Below are positions 1-12,075 of a stretch of DNA of 64,000 nt, piece after piece. Under the pieces are notes generated by a model. It ran no database searches, was not told where the DNA came from, and saw nothing but the letters and a program-made list of their open reading frames with translations. Location: contig CM055107.1 in NCBI GenBank assembly GCA_029204225.1, forward strand, positions 46,561,476-46,625,475, in the 5' to 3' direction. How positions within the stretch are numbered: position 1 is the first letter of the stretch; each line of letters opens with the position of its first letter. Origin of the DNA: Diphasiastrum complanatum. Lineage: Eukaryota; Streptophyta; Lycopodiopsida; Lycopodiales; Lycopodiaceae. Both the position numbers and the translations under genes were made by a program.

Positions 1-582
1 CTAGTTTAGCAGCTTGATAGGAAACAAGTAGAGACAATCAAAGCATTGATCAAATAGTCTAATCCAACTCCACACGTGTGGAAATAAGGCTGTAGTACAG
101 CCTGTAGATAGTGCTTACAAAGTGCCAAAGCTGGGTTTCATTGGAAAAATAGAGTAATCACCATCCAATGAGAGGAAACTCGAGTTTCTCCTTGAGGCTC
201 CAAAAAGTTTCTATCTTCTCACTATGGAGAATGGAAATACATAGTAAAACACATTCCTTTTCAAAGTTAGGTGAAAATCCAGCATATAATAAGGAAGTAG
301 ACTCCACTTTCTTGCCCTAATGTGAAAACCCTAGCCTAGATCCAAGAGTCATGCTTGGTAGGTGCATGGTAGGTACAAATCTCATCATAAATCATGGTCT
401 AGATCCTACAAAGTAGGAATCACTACCAAATAGACACAACCACTCCTCTTGACTCGTGGTAACCTACTTTAGGTGTGTATGTACAAGTGGCACTTTGGCC
501 ATTCAAGTAACCAACAAACAATATTGACAAAATGTACAATATTCTACATGGCTAGATTTGCCAATGTAGGCAATTTTTCACA
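1..582 (-). mobile_element. Probable LTR part of a minus-strand Copia-like element
   Basis: Read on the minus strand, a purine tract (complement of 584-597, AG-rich with five G in a row) is followed at once by TGTGAAAAATTG at 582, the usual polypurine-tract/LTR-start layout of plant Copia elements. The stretch has no coding capacity and holds a CCACACGTGTGG palindrome near 71-82, similar to the CACACGTGTG in the confirmed LTR at 48034. The other LTR end and the internal region are outside the window or unrecognised, so this is an inference. From 583 to 925 I recognise no gene. Confidence 0.35.
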
Positions 583-925
583 GTCTCCCCCTTTCTAGTT
601 TAGATACTGGTGAATTAGAAAGTAGGGATAAAATGCTAGGGGACAATGTAGGAGGTGGGCAATTCAGTACTGGATGGAGTTCTTCTAGACCCCATTGTTT
701 ATAGATGTTGCATTGTTTCCCCTTCAATTCATGGCAGCATTTGATTTCCCTGATTTCAAAAGTTTGCACGATGATATGCTCCAATACGTCAGACTGGGGA
801 CTCCAATTCTCGTGTTGCCATACATAACAAAGTAAGTGTCTATTTTCCAAATTTTATTATTGAATTTTTCATATGAATTTTGATTTCACATTGATTCTCA
901 TAAATTTCTTGTTTTCTGATTTCAG

Positions 926-1433
926 TGATCATTGGAGCTTATATGTGTTGTCCTTGTACGTCAATGATGAGAGTGTGTGTAATCTAGTTTGTTTGAAGAT
1001 GAACTCTATTACACACACACACACACACACACACAAGATTGCCAGGACCCATATACAGAAAATACTGGAACTCTTTCCAGTACCAAATGCAAAAGCATAC
1101 TCGAAGCTGAAAATGGTTGATGCAGAGGTATAAATTTTTCAATATCGGTTCGACGTGCCTTTGTAGTTATTGATTGGTTTACTTTCCCAAAGTGCGTGCT
1201 GATCCGATATTCAATCAAAAAATTTTGATATCGGTTCGATGCGTGCTTGTTTCTATTGTAGATTTTATTCTTACATCCTGTGTGTTGATCCAATATCTCA
1301 TAATGTTCAAATTTGGATTTTGCAGTCCTCCTAGCAGGTTGATTCTGTCAGCTGTGGTTGGTATACCGTATGTAATGCCAAACACTTTTTTAATTGGCTT
1401 GTATTACAAGATGGACTTCCAAATCTGAAAGAG
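926..1433 (+). pseudogene. Ulp1-like (C48) cysteine peptidase, C-terminal exons, broken (locus A)
   Basis: Two exons match the intact gene at 19348-20432. Exon 926-1127 follows a TTTTCTGATTTCAG acceptor and begins with the catalytic-His block (DHWSLYVL); it ends VVDAE-like before a GT donor. Exon 1326-1433 follows TTTTGCAG and carries the Cys block, Q-V-D-S-V-S-C-G-W-Y, where Gln sits six residues before Cys as in Ulp1/SENP enzymes. Lesions: an in-frame TAG at 1332-1334 where locus B has CAG (Gln), and no recognisable N-terminal half upstream. A CA microsatellite lies inside the first exon. A further splice acceptor before 1548 may have continued the gene. Membership in the C48 fold is inferred from motif order His...Gln...Cys. 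Confidence 0.6.
1011..1035. repeat. (AC)n microsatellite inside the Ulp1-like exon
   Basis: Twelve AC units lie in frame within the locus A peptidase exon and translate as a His-Thr repeat between the His block and the exon end. The homologous exon at locus B is nine bases shorter and has no such tract. Confidence 0.9.
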
Positions 1434-1551
1434 GTAATATTCGATTGATTATTTTTTATTGTGTTTTTGTTTTTTTTTCAAATACAAACTCCTATTAACT
1501 AATCTTTGATTAATTACATTTAACCGTGTTTATGTTTTTTTTCAGTTTTAA

Positions 1552-2295
1552 TGCTCGAAGGTCTCCCCAATGGAGATAATGCACTTCAGACAGGAGACCA
1601 TAAAGCTTGTGATCGAAAATTCATATCCAGTCGCAGTGGCCGAGTGTTCTCCACCCAAGCTACTTCCAACTGGAGAAATGGATTTAGAGATCATAGATAG
1701 TTGATTTTGTTTAAATATTCATCTCACTTGATATGGATGAGACACATCTACAAAAAATTTTAATAGATATGTACTTAAAATTTTTCTATGGTTGTTCTTA
1801 CTTGTTATTTTTTCTCTTATCAATTCAAGTTATAATTCATTCATCTTCAATTTCTACTATTTTTGGACACGTTTGTTTTTCATTGCCTTGGTCTGCCTTG
1901 CCTTTACCATGGTCTTTTTTTGATAAGTTCAGAATGATGATCTGATCGAACCTTTGCCACAACCAATCCAAACATGCGACATTAGTTCACTTAGATTTGT
2001 TGCAGTAAAGCTTTGATCAGATCATCATCTGAACATATCCAAATATGCCAAGACAAGGACAATATAGACCAAGGCAATGAACACCAAAAATACAACCGAT
2101 ATATACGAGACTTCAAGAAGGGCAAGCGTTGATTATAGTGATCACTAGAGTTCAAGTGACTGAAGATCTCCCCAATGGAGATAGTGCATTTTTAGCAGGA
2201 GACAATGAATCTTGCTATAGAAAACTCGTATTATCCAGTTGCAATTACATTGTGTTTTGCACCATGGAAATGGAGATCATAGAAATGAAAGAGCC
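1552..2295 (+). repeat. Diverged duplicated segment (two copies ~600 bp apart)
   Basis: The segment 1552-1705 reappears in the same orientation at about 2158-2295. Shared blocks include CTCCCCAATGGAGATA, GCAGGAGAC/ACAGGAGAC, GAAAA(T/C)TC(A/G)TAT and ATCCAGT(C/T)GCA, and both end near GGAGATCATAGA. The first copy directly follows a splice-acceptor-like TTTTTTTTCAG and may be the last exon of the broken peptidase gene. The second copy lies in an open frame of 151 codons with no known domain. Confidence 0.6.
1881..2079. repeat. Imperfect inverted repeat (hairpin), arms ~69 bp, loop ~61 bp
   Basis: The left arm 1881-1950 starts CATTGCCTTGGTCTGCCTTG; the right arm 2012-2079 is its reverse complement, ending ATAGACCAAGGCAATG. 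The outer 13 bases and the inner block (GATCAGATCATCAT...TGAAC) are nearly perfect and the middle has diverged. It lies between the two copies of the duplicated segment. It could be a small foldback insertion or a transcribed hairpin. Confidence 0.7.
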
Positions 2296-2708
2296 TCATA
2301 GAAAAAGTGGTTCATATATTTTCAAAAATGATGTATACAAAAAATTGTATTACATAATACAAAATTCCATAGTTCATAATCTATGGATCTTCAATTTCGA
2401 TGGATGTTCCAATGTCTTTGTATTTTATATGCTCTTCCTGCCTTACTCTTACCTGCACAAGAGAAATTGTTTCAGTTATATACTTTATGGAACTGATTCA
2501 CTTAAAAATAGAAAAAAAAGAATGTTTTTATATGGCATAACGTACCTTTACACCATTCAATCAAAATTGATAGTACTGAGGTAGATCGAATTGCAACATG
2601 TCTAGTTCTGATCGAATGTGATTGAGACACCAATCTTCCTCGACCTCAACCACATTGCAAGAATGTTGTCATTTCTTTTCACTGTTATCTGAAGTTGCTC
2701 TTGAGGGT

Positions 2709-3253
2709 TTATACCAAAATCTTGATCAAGTGGCTTCCAAACATTTTGCATTTAATCCATCTTCTATAATATAGCAGCAAAGTGAGCATTTGTTTTTCGA
2801 TGTGATATCTAAATGTCATGGATGAGTAACATACTCTACACTCAACTTGTTGATTTCGTTTTGTATCCCAACCATCATCCAACAACTCGGTGATTATATC
2901 AGCACTCAAGTCCTTACAAATAAACATTGTTTTTGTTCTCCGAACATTGCATTTGGAAAACAAATCAACAAAACAGTAAAAGGTAGATACCAACTTAATC
3001 TATTATTCTTTGATCCAGTGTTACATTTTAATATACTCTGGATATCAATATATAGCCTAGATTGAAAACTTTCTGAAATTGCTGTATCAGGAGAAATCCA
3101 TTCCTCACTCAAAAAATCTGGCAGACGATATGGCTCTAATCTACCAACTAGACCATTTTTATCAGGAAAATAGGTGTGATCATAAAAAAAAACTCCCAAC
3201 TCTAAAAATGATTTTGGAGAACGACCTTTATATTGTAGAATACCGATATCCAA
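2709..3253 (-). pseudogene. Unknown conserved ORF, convergent to the peptidase (locus A)
   Basis: I do not recognise the family. Two overlapping minus frames (3253-2906 and 2993-2709) together match the ORF at 21189-21790. Shared stretches are SEEWISPDTAISESFQSR (first frame), then IRR/VRRT-x-TMFIC-x-DL and LLDD-x-WD-x-K (second frame). The join between frames near 2990 is a frameshift here, whereas the copy at locus B stays in one frame but has stop codons. Being conserved at two loci beside the same peptidase, it is probably a genuine second protein of one repeated element. No signal peptide or membrane segment is evident. Confidence 0.5.
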
Positions 3254-4221
3254 ATGTATGACATTGATTATTCCTACAATCGATTGAACTGATTGTCATT
3301 CAAAGAAATTTGATGGATACAAATCTGCAAAACCAACAAAAACATCTCAAAAAAAATATAATTTAAAGAAAATGCTAAATTTAAAAAAATTGAATTTGAA
3401 AACTTGCAATTGCATTTCCTTTTATCATTTGGATTCAGATCATGAATGTTGAGCTCATTGTGAAGATTGAGCTCATTGTGAATGTTGAACTAAAACTTCC
3501 GTGATAGATTGACTGGCAGGTGATACTTTAAAATCCATTATCTTGCCTTTCCAAGAGCTTCTATATATGCTATCTGATCTTTTTCTTTTTTGGAATGAGC
3601 CTTTTACAGAGGGATGCATCAAGATCCATTGATATTTTTGATATATTCTTGGTATCCATTGATCTTTTGCATTTTTTTCATTGCAAATATTGATTGCATC
3701 AATGGTTTTTCTTGGTCTCCGATTATGTGTAGCCAGTAGTTGGAAATACGAGTACGCAGGCTGAGATCGAAGAGAATGTAGAGATTGCGAGGTAAACCTA
3801 AGAATGACAAGAAAATGAGAGATAGAATGAAGAAAATGAGAGGTTTTATGAATGACAAGAAGTTCTTTAACTACAAGGATTAGTTAACCACAGTTTATGA
3901 CTATTGACGTCAAATCAACCTCGGGTGAACAATGACGGGCAGCATAAGAGAGTATTCGGGCAGTAACTGTAGTCCAATCACAATTGTTTGTTCTGCCCGG
4001 TGGGATATTTGAAAATCACAAAAATTTGGCCGAAAAAGTTAAATACAATTTTCGTCCGTCAACCACTATTACAGTTCATCACAGATGGACACCATTCATT
4101 GGGACACATAAGCGTTGAAAACGTGCGAAGTCAAAAACAACATCTTGACAAAGGGCCCATTTTGAGTTCTTATATCTCCTAATGAACAAGAAGCAAGACC
4201 GAGCCCTCAAGGCTCACCTAT
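3254..4221. other. No recognisable gene
   Basis: AT-rich sequence with only short open frames that match nothing I recognise. A GAGCTCATTGTGAA sequence is repeated in tandem at about 3451-3483. The far right end borders the truncated Copia pol fragment. Confidence 0.5.
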
Positions 4222-5708
4222 TTGGACAAGGGAAAGCAAAAGGAAGACTCTACATCTTCTACCTCTTACTCCTTCTTAGTTACATTGCTTGAAGAACCAT
4301 CATCTTTTGAAGAAGCATATAGATTTAAAGTTTGGAGAGATGCAATGCAAGTAGAGTATGATGCATTAGAAGAAAATCATACTTGGAATCTTGTAAATCT
4401 TCCAAGAGGGAAGAAGCCACTTGCATGTAAGTGGATTTATAGAATAAAGTACAATCAAGATGGATCTATTAGTAAGTACAAGGCTAGGCTTGTTGCTAAA
4501 GGATTTCTTCAAGTAAAAGGATTGGATTATGAAGAAACATTTGCACCTGTAGCTAAGCTTGTAACTATCAGATTAATCATTTGCATTGCTACTTTGTTCA
4601 AGTGGGATCTCTACCAAATGGATGTGACAAATGCTTTCTTGAGTGGCTTCTTAGAAGAGGAAATCTACATGATGCAACCTAAGGGCTTCATCAAGGTTGG
4701 TGAGGAGCAAAAAGTGTGCTACTTAAGGAAGAGCCTATATGGCTTGAAGCAAGCACCTAGAGCGTGGTACTCTAGGTTGCATGATTTTCTTTATTCCCTT
4801 GGCTTTGTACTAAGTGCTTATGAACCTTCTTTATATTTCAAATGTAATGAAGGAAAGATCATCATTTTGGTGCTTTATGTTGATGACATCATTATGACAG
4901 GAAATGATGATGAAGGCGAAGGCAAAGTAAAAGTTGATTTATCTAGTGAGTTCAAGATGGTAGATCTAGGCTTCCTAAAGTTTATACTTGGAATAGAAGT
5001 GTCTAGAAGTAGCAATTTACTTTCATAAGTCAATCTAAGTATGCTACTTCCATTCTTGAAAAGTTTGGTATGAAAGATTGTAAGGGGATTGACACGCCTA
5101 TGGAGCATGTTGTGAAAGCAACTAATGAAGGTGATGAAGCATCCTTTGAGGACATCACCCTCTTTAGAAAGCTTATAGGCTCCCTAATCTATTTAACCAT
5201 CACTAGACCTGACTTAAGTTTTTGTGTAAGCAAGTTGAGCCAAAATATGCAAGCTCCTTTAGTGCATCATTGGAAAAGTGCCGAGAGAGTGCTTACATAT
5301 GTTTCTAGTACTAGATTTTTTGGCATACTTTATGAAGGATCTAACTTGCACTTGAGAGCCTACTCGGATTCAGATTTTGCAGGTGATAAGATGGATAGAA
5401 AGTCCACTAGTGCATTTGCAACATTCCTTTGTGGAGGAGTAATATCTTGGCTTTCCAAAAAGCTAGATACTATCTCACTATCTTCTTGTGAAGCCGAATA
5501 CAAGGCATTAACTTCAACAACTAAAGAGCTCCTATGGCTAAGAAGACTCTTGATGGAGCTACATGTGCTAAAGGCCGAGGAGATCCCTTACATATATTGT
5601 GACAATCAAGCTTCTCAACAAATTGCTTCCAATCCTATCTTCCATGCTAAAACAAAGCATATTGAGATAGCTCACCACTTTGTGAGGGAGATTGATTTTA
5701 TTGAATGA
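4222..5708 (+). pseudogene. Copia retrotransposon pol fragment: reverse transcriptase and RNase H
   Basis: The first frame (4222-5028) is a Copia reverse transcriptase: WRDAMQVEYDALEENHTW, KARLVAKGF, DYEETFAPVAK, QMDVTNAFL and the catalytic YVDDIIMTG. Around 5025 the frame shifts and the second frame (5070-5708) continues with the connection region (RKLIGSLIYLTITRPDLSF) and RNase H (SDSDFAGD, RKSTSA, SCEAEYKAL, CDNQA). It stops at 5708, about 40 residues before the usual Copia end. Gag, protease and integrase are missing, so it is a truncated, frameshifted copy. It is close in sequence to the young element at 48034-53053, and probably the same family. Confidence 0.9.
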
Positions 5709-6540
5709 TTGCTATCAAGAACCTATGTACTTGTTGTTTTAGGTGCAGGCCATACAGTGGATAGTACTCCACATGTGTGAGGCCGCTCTCACTTGTTTAT
5801 GAAGATTTGATCCATTGCTCTTGCTTAAATCTAAGTGTAGTGAATCTAGATCAAGATTTAAAGTGTAGAACTTGATAGATCCATTGATTAAGCAACCAAT
5901 ATCTCTCTATGATTGTTAAGTACAATCATTAATGTCCTAAAACTAAAATTTCATCACTCTCACATGTGTGGATTACAATATATACACTAAACTATGTGTT
6001 TATCATGGGACAAATATGAGAATGAAGCAATGTGGAGGGCATTGGGTGGATAGCTTGCTCAAACAAATTGAATCAATGTGGAGGCTTACTCAAGTTGAGA
6101 ATTTCTCAAGTAATAGATCTCATTAACAATGCTTCTATCTTTAGAACTCATTGCCATGTTTCTATTCATGAAAACTCATTCAACTAGAAAGTTTCTTGAG
6201 TGACAAATTTCATTGACATTGAATGGGATAAAGGTCTTCTAATTACCTTGCACGTGTGCATCATTTTTCTCTAGTTTGAGTAACCTTTGGACCTTGCAAG
6301 TATATAATCAGCCTCAACCTCTAGTTTGAGTAACAATTTACTCTTTATCACATTGTGTCTGGGTTCCTCTTTGACTCTTGTACTCCACCTAGAACAATAA
6401 TCTGAACAAAATTCAAAAGTGGTAAGTTAGTATAAAAATATCATAGAAATAAGACCACCTTTGAATCATACTCATGAGGAGAAAATCTAATAGACATAAG
6501 ACCTTGGAGCTTGTATTCCAAGGGCTTGAATGTTGGTTAA
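5709..6540 (+). other. Non-coding; possibly partial LTR of the Copia fragment
   Basis: No gene seen. The sequence after the pol stop contains ATACAGTGGATAGTACTCC and ACATGTGTGAGGCCG, which echo the R region of the confirmed LTR at 48034, suggesting decayed LTR. CTCTAGTTTGAGTAAC occurs twice (about 6271 and 6320). Confidence 0.35.
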
Positions 6541-7495
6541 AATCACATAAGCTTTGTTGGAGAAAGAGGGACGAGAGAATCAGTCGTGTGTGAGAAATGA
6601 AAATAGCTCGAAAAGAAAGACGAACACGAACAAGAAACGAAACTCGAACGAAAAGTGTTCGTGCACAACGGAATTGTTGGGAGTCGTGCGTTTCTCCGAT
6701 ACGACCGGTGAGAATCGTGAGAAAAAAATTCACGAAACATTCACGACTCTCTTTCGAGATTCGGATGGAGTTCAGATGCATTCGCTGGGCATTGGCAGCT
6801 GAAACACTCCTACAATCCTCTAGAGAGTAGTCAGTTACTACTTATCTACATTCATAAAAATTAATTCAACATTCGACTTCATTTCAACCAAGGTGCGAAA
6901 TTCTAAAGGAACAAGAAAACTCAGACATACAAAAATAAAACAGCATAAGCATTTGACATCCAAGATCAGACACAACCAGAAAAATAATCTATATTGATTT
7001 TCTCTGATTTTTTTAGGGCACTGCATGAGAATCCACGCAGTGTGTTGGCGTGAGAGTAGCACGGCTCTCTCACGAGTAGTAGTCTCGTTTCACTAGCGGA
7101 CAATTGGATCTTCTGATCCTAGACAGAATTATCTTCTCGCACGCAGGCGGAGCTTTTGTTTGTGTTCATCTTGATTGCTTACTAGCATCAGACTTTTGTT
7201 TTTTTTTGTGTCTCTTCTCTTTTTGTTACACTCTGTGTATCCTATTCTAATATGTGTCAAGTATTATCCAATAAGTACGGTCTCTCCATGTAAACCTAAG
7301 ATTAAAGTGATTATACATCTACAACTAATCAGGGAATTACAAGAGTGGCAAATAGCCACAACCTAGGGAGTATCTGCTGACGTCAGGGCCATCAGGTCAG
7401 ATCTCTGTACTTTTGGGTACTTGCATGATCCCTGGTGGTACTCCTTGGAGCAGAGGACAGAACGAGTTTCATTTTCACTATTGGTTTCGCTTACC
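6541..7495 (-). mobile_element. Probable LTR/3' flank of a minus-strand Copia element, TTCGCGAA-rich
   Basis: No coding frame is supported. It follows the minus-strand RNase H end at 7496 and is rich in CGAA/TTCG words (TTCGCGAAC near 7550-7610, ACGAACACGAAC near 6621). The same compositional style follows the related Copia element at 62490 (about 62400-62470). No clean polypurine tract or LTR end could be placed. Confidence 0.4.
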
Positions 7496-10400
7496 TCATC
7501 TGCCTTTCTCTCTTGCTGGACCGCAAAGGAATCTCGTCCTTGGATCCTTCGTGTTCGCGAACCGTTCATCTTCGTCTCCATTGACTTTTGTGTTCGCGAA
7601 ACTTTTTGTGTTTCGTGTCTCCAAATGTTTGAGTTCACGAACATCTTCGTCAGGTGAAGGGCTGAAAGCTAGCGAGGCTTTGTAATCAGAAACACTTTGT
7701 TTCTTCAGCTCTCTCTCAAAGCATGGTAGCTTTATGATCCTGAGACTGCTCCTTTGCCTCTCAAAGAACCCTTTGTCCAGAGCTTTAGTGAAGATGTTAG
7801 CAACCACATCTTTTGTTCCTATGAAGGTGGTCTGCATCATCTTCCTTTCAATCAGATCCCTGATCAAGTGATACTTGATCGCAATGTGCTTTGTTCTTGA
7901 GTGGAACACAAGATCTTTCGTCAGGTGTATCACAGAGGTGTGTCCATCTGCAAGACCAATGGCTCATTTCTTGTTTTGCCCAATTTGTCCAGGAATTGCC
8001 TTAGCCAAATTATTTTGTTGGCCATCTTCGCTGTTGCTACGTACTCTGCATCATAGGATGATTGGGCTACAATGGTCTGCTTCTTGCTGACCCAGAGAAC
8101 TATTGCTCCTGATGCGATGGTGCATCCTCCTGAGACGCTTTTACAGTCGTCCTTGAGAGATGCCCAGCTAGCATCATTGTAGGAAAGTATCCTGAGACCT
8201 GCACCACGACAATAACACAAGCCATAATCCCTCGTTAATTGAAGATATTGCAAAATTTGTTTTGCAAGCTTCTTATGTGTTGAGTCTGGATTCGTGCAGA
8301 ATTGGCTCATCTTGAATACAACATAAGCAATATCAGGACGTGTGTTGTCTGCAAGGTACATCAGTGAGCCCATCAGCCTCCTGTAGGGTGTGAGCTGCAT
8401 ATGTTCCCTTTCTTCCTCAGTCTTTGGATAGTCGTCATTTGTTAGCACCGTCCCTGCGAGCATTGGAGTGTTCCCTCCTTTGTAGTTCAGCATTCCAAAG
8501 TCCTCTAGGATCTTCTGGTTGTATCTAGACTAGTGAAGGTATAACTTGCCTCCCTCATAGTCCCTTTGAATTTGTAAGCCTAGGTAACACTTGGCTTCTC
8601 CCAGATCCACTATCTCGAAATGCTTCGAGATGTCTGTCTTTACTTCAGCAATTAGCTACTTACTCCTGCAAAGTATCAAAGTGTTGTCCACATAAACAGC
8701 CACTATGATTATCTGCCCATCTATAACTCTGACATACACATTGGAGTCAGCCAACAGAGGCTTGAATCCTAATGATTTCAGGGCCTGATCCTTCTTCTTG
8801 TACCATTGCCAGGCTGATTGCTTCAAACCGTAGATGCTTCTATGCATTTTGCATACATAGTCAGGAAGTGAATTCGAGACAAATCCTAGGGGTTGATCCA
8901 TGTAGACCTCTTTGTCTAATTTGCCATGTAAGAAGGTTGTCTTCTCGTCCACAATGTGGATCCTGAGGTCATAAGCTGCTGCATATGCAAACTATAGACA
9001 TAGGGACGAATGTTTGATGACAAGAGAGAAGGTTTCAAAATAGTCAATACCGTATCTTTGAGAGAAGCCCTTCGCTACCAATCTTGCCTTGTATTTCGTC
9101 ACACTTCTGTCTGGTCCATATTTGAGTTTGAAAACCCATTTGCATTTGACAATCTTGCGCTTATGAGGTAATGGCTCCAACGTCAATACCTGGTTCTTCC
9201 TCATGGACTCCATCTCTTCGTTCATGGCTTGGATCCATTTGTCCTTTTCTGGACATTCATTCGCCTCCTCGAATGTCTGTGGTTCGCTACTGAACCCGTA
9301 GAATTCTTCTGATGTGGAAGTTGAGCTGCCTAGCACAAATCTTGCTGGCGCTCTTTGTGATCTTGTTGACCTTTTGGGAGATCCTCCCGGAACAGCTATG
9401 CCTTTGCCCTTGTCTGCTCTGCTCGATTCGAAACCATCTTGGTTTACATGAACTGCGACGGCAGGCTGCCTCTCGAATATTTGTTCGTCTGATTCATCGC
9501 TCGAATGGGAGACGACTCAAAAATCTTCGTTTTGTGTTCATAGGCTTTGCTCCCTCTGAAGTTGGTGGCAGGTCATAGTACTGTCTTTCCAGAACTTCAT
9601 AACTAAAAGGGTCTTCATTGGCCATTGTCCTGCTCTCGTCGAATTTGACATCCCTCACTATTTTCATAGTGTTCGTACCTGGCATGTAGATTTTGTAGTA
9701 TGACAAATTATTGTCATACCTACCAGAAATTCTTGTTCGGCTTTCTCATCAAGCTTCTTGCGAAGCTTATCAGGAATATGTGCATATGCTGCACAACCAA
9801 ATATTCTGATGTGAGACAGGTTGGGCTTTCTACCCCACCATAGCTCATGTGCTGTCGTGTGAGGAACACCAGATTTACCTGTCCTATCTGGATGTATGCG
9901 GCTATAGCTACTGCTTCAGCCCACAGTGCCCTTGGAGCCTTCGAGTATGCCATCATGCATCTGGCTGCTTCCATCACGGTCCTGTTCTTTCGTACAGCAA
10001 CACAATTCTGCTGCGGTGTGTAGGCTGTAGTTCTTCTGTGAATGATGCCACGATCATTGTAGAAGTCAGTGAAGCGATTCGAGATATATTCGCCACCTTG
10101 ATCTGTTCTGATTTGCTTCACCTTGCTGCATGTGCATATCTCAGTCCAATTCACATATTCTGTGAATTTATCAAGTGCTTCAGATTTATTCTAAATAAAA
10201 TACACTCTGACAAACTTGCTATAATCATCAATGAAGGTTATATAATATTTTAAACCTCCTACTGAGATCACGTTGAATGGACCACAGATGTCAGAGTGTA
10301 CCAGCTCCAAAATCTTTCTCGTTTTGTAGGATTCTTTTGTACGAATGGTGTGCGTGACATCTTGCCTTTCAAACATGCATCACAAGTGGTCGAATTGGTT

Positions 10401-10704
10401 GCATTCGAGATGTTGACCCCTGTTATTCCATGATGACTTGACTAGTAGAGTGCCATTGAGTTCATGTGGCAGAGTCTTCTATGCCACAGAGTGTCTGGCG
10501 AGTCGTCATGAGTCTGATGCACCTGATGTGCAAGTAGGCATACCTTCAGATGATATACGTTCCCTTTCCTTCTGCCTTGATCAATGAGAGTGTTGGTGCT
10601 GGCATCATTCACGTTGCATGCTTCGTTAGAAAATGTCACATGCATCCCTGCATCTACTATTTTTGCTACAAAGGGCAGGTCTTGTTGCAGAGTTGGCACG
10701 AACA
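7496..10704 (-). pseudogene. Copia retrotransposon gag-pre-integrase to RNase H, multiply broken
   Basis: Reading 10704 down to 7496 the order is: pre-integrase (LWHRRLCHMNSM, 10699-10442), integrase core (HSDICGPF..., 10376-10191; RTDQGGEY and YTPQQN, 10154-9720), linker (9706-9494), reverse transcriptase (KARLVAKGFSQRYGIDYFET, 9336-8992; MDEKTTFLHG and VAVYVDNTLIL, 8952-8656) and RNase H (LMGSLMYLADNTRPDIAY, SYNDASWAS, SSYDAEYVA, 8493-7496). Each block is separated by stops or frameshifts. Catalytic YVDD reads YVDN, and the integrase PQQNGVAER reads PQQNCVAVR. Gag and the N-terminal protease are absent. It is related to the element at 62490-64000 rather than the one at 48034. Confidence 0.9.
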
Positions 10705-10805
10705 GAACGTCTTCAAGTCGTCTGTCTCTACTGTTGGTGTTGAGCCAGAGTTTCCCTTGGCTTGGGCATATCCTTCAGAGACAAGCATTTCTTTGTGTTT
10801 TCTTA

Positions 10806-12075
10806 CACTACCATTTTGATTACGCATCACTTTGAAAAATCATTTGCAACCAATCACATTCTTGTTCCGAGATAAGTCAACAAGCTTACAAGTACCATTT
10901 TTTTCCAAAGCATTATACTCACCATTCATTGCATCAAACCATTTCTTTGTTTCTAAAGCCTCATGTACACTTAAAGGATTTCGAAAGGAGGTGATTAAGG
11001 TAAAGTATGTGATACCTTCCTTGACTGGCTTTTCCTTCTCATTCTATTGAGCCATAGCTCCATTCTTATTCTTGTGGAGTTATTTGAGGTCTCAAGTTTG
11101 GGTTTGGCTTATTTTCCTCATCAAGCTCCTCCTTGACATCAAGAATATCTTTGGAAGTAGGGTCTTAATGGACTCATCATCAAGTTTGTACATGCTAGAT
11201 TCATAAAACATTACATCTCTAGAACAACAAACTTTTGAGTGGAAGGGATATAGATCTTATACCCTTTGCTTACATTTCCATGTCCAACCATGATCCTCTT
11301 GATAGAAGATAAATCCTTTTTGGTTCTAGTTTCTAATGGACAATGAACAAAGCAAATGCATCTAAACACTTTCGACTACTTAACACTTTGCTTTTCACTG
11401 TAAAGAATCTCAAATTGTGTGCTACTATTGATTGCACTACCAAGGCACTCTATGACAAAAGTAATAAGCAAATGTCAAATCCTCACCCCAGAATGACTTA
11501 ATAAGCATGCATTTAATTCAAGAGCATTTGCATATCCACATAATGTTCAATTCCTCCTTTTGGACATCCCATTTTGTTGAGATGTGTATAGAAAAGAAAG
11601 ATATTGTTTTACTCCTTCTTGATCACAATAGCATTTGAAGTCATTAGAGATGTATTCACCTCCATTGTCGAACATCAAAATCTTGATCTTGTGATCATGA
11701 TGCTTCTCTACAAAATTATTGACTTTGATAAAGCTTTCAAATGTATTGGATTTAGAAGACGAAGATAAACCCAACAATATCTGGAGTAGTCATCAATAAA
11801 AGTTCACAAAATTGTGCAAGTTCCAATGTTTTTTGTGCTAGAAAAGTATACATCCAAATGGATCTCAACAGAGTGAAAAGACATAGTGCTGAAGCTAGAA
11901 AAAGTTAGCTTATGTGCTTTTTCCATAGCGGATGATTCAAAAACTTTACCCTGCTTTTCCATGGACGTTGGGAGGTCGACAAAAGAAAGCTCCTCTTTGC
12001 ACACTGACTCCATTGACTAGGGATTGACTTGACCAAGCCTTTTGTACCACAACTTGGATGTAGGCAGTCTATCTT
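10806..12075 (-). pseudogene. Second Copia fragment: pre-integrase, integrase, start of reverse transcriptase
   Basis: From 12075 downward: a decayed pre-integrase (LWYKRLGQVNP, with an in-frame stop), integrase motifs MFDNGGEYISNDF and SQQNGMSKRRN (11777-11547), a poorly preserved middle, and the reverse-transcriptase start (ALETKKWFDAMNGEYNALEK, IGCK-stop-FFK, VMRNQNG) to about 10806. There it abuts the other Copia element near its pre-integrase region. Integrase sequence is close to the element at 48034 (NGGEFISNEF), so this is another lineage than the fragment on its left. Several stops and frameshifts make it non-functional. Confidence 0.8.
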
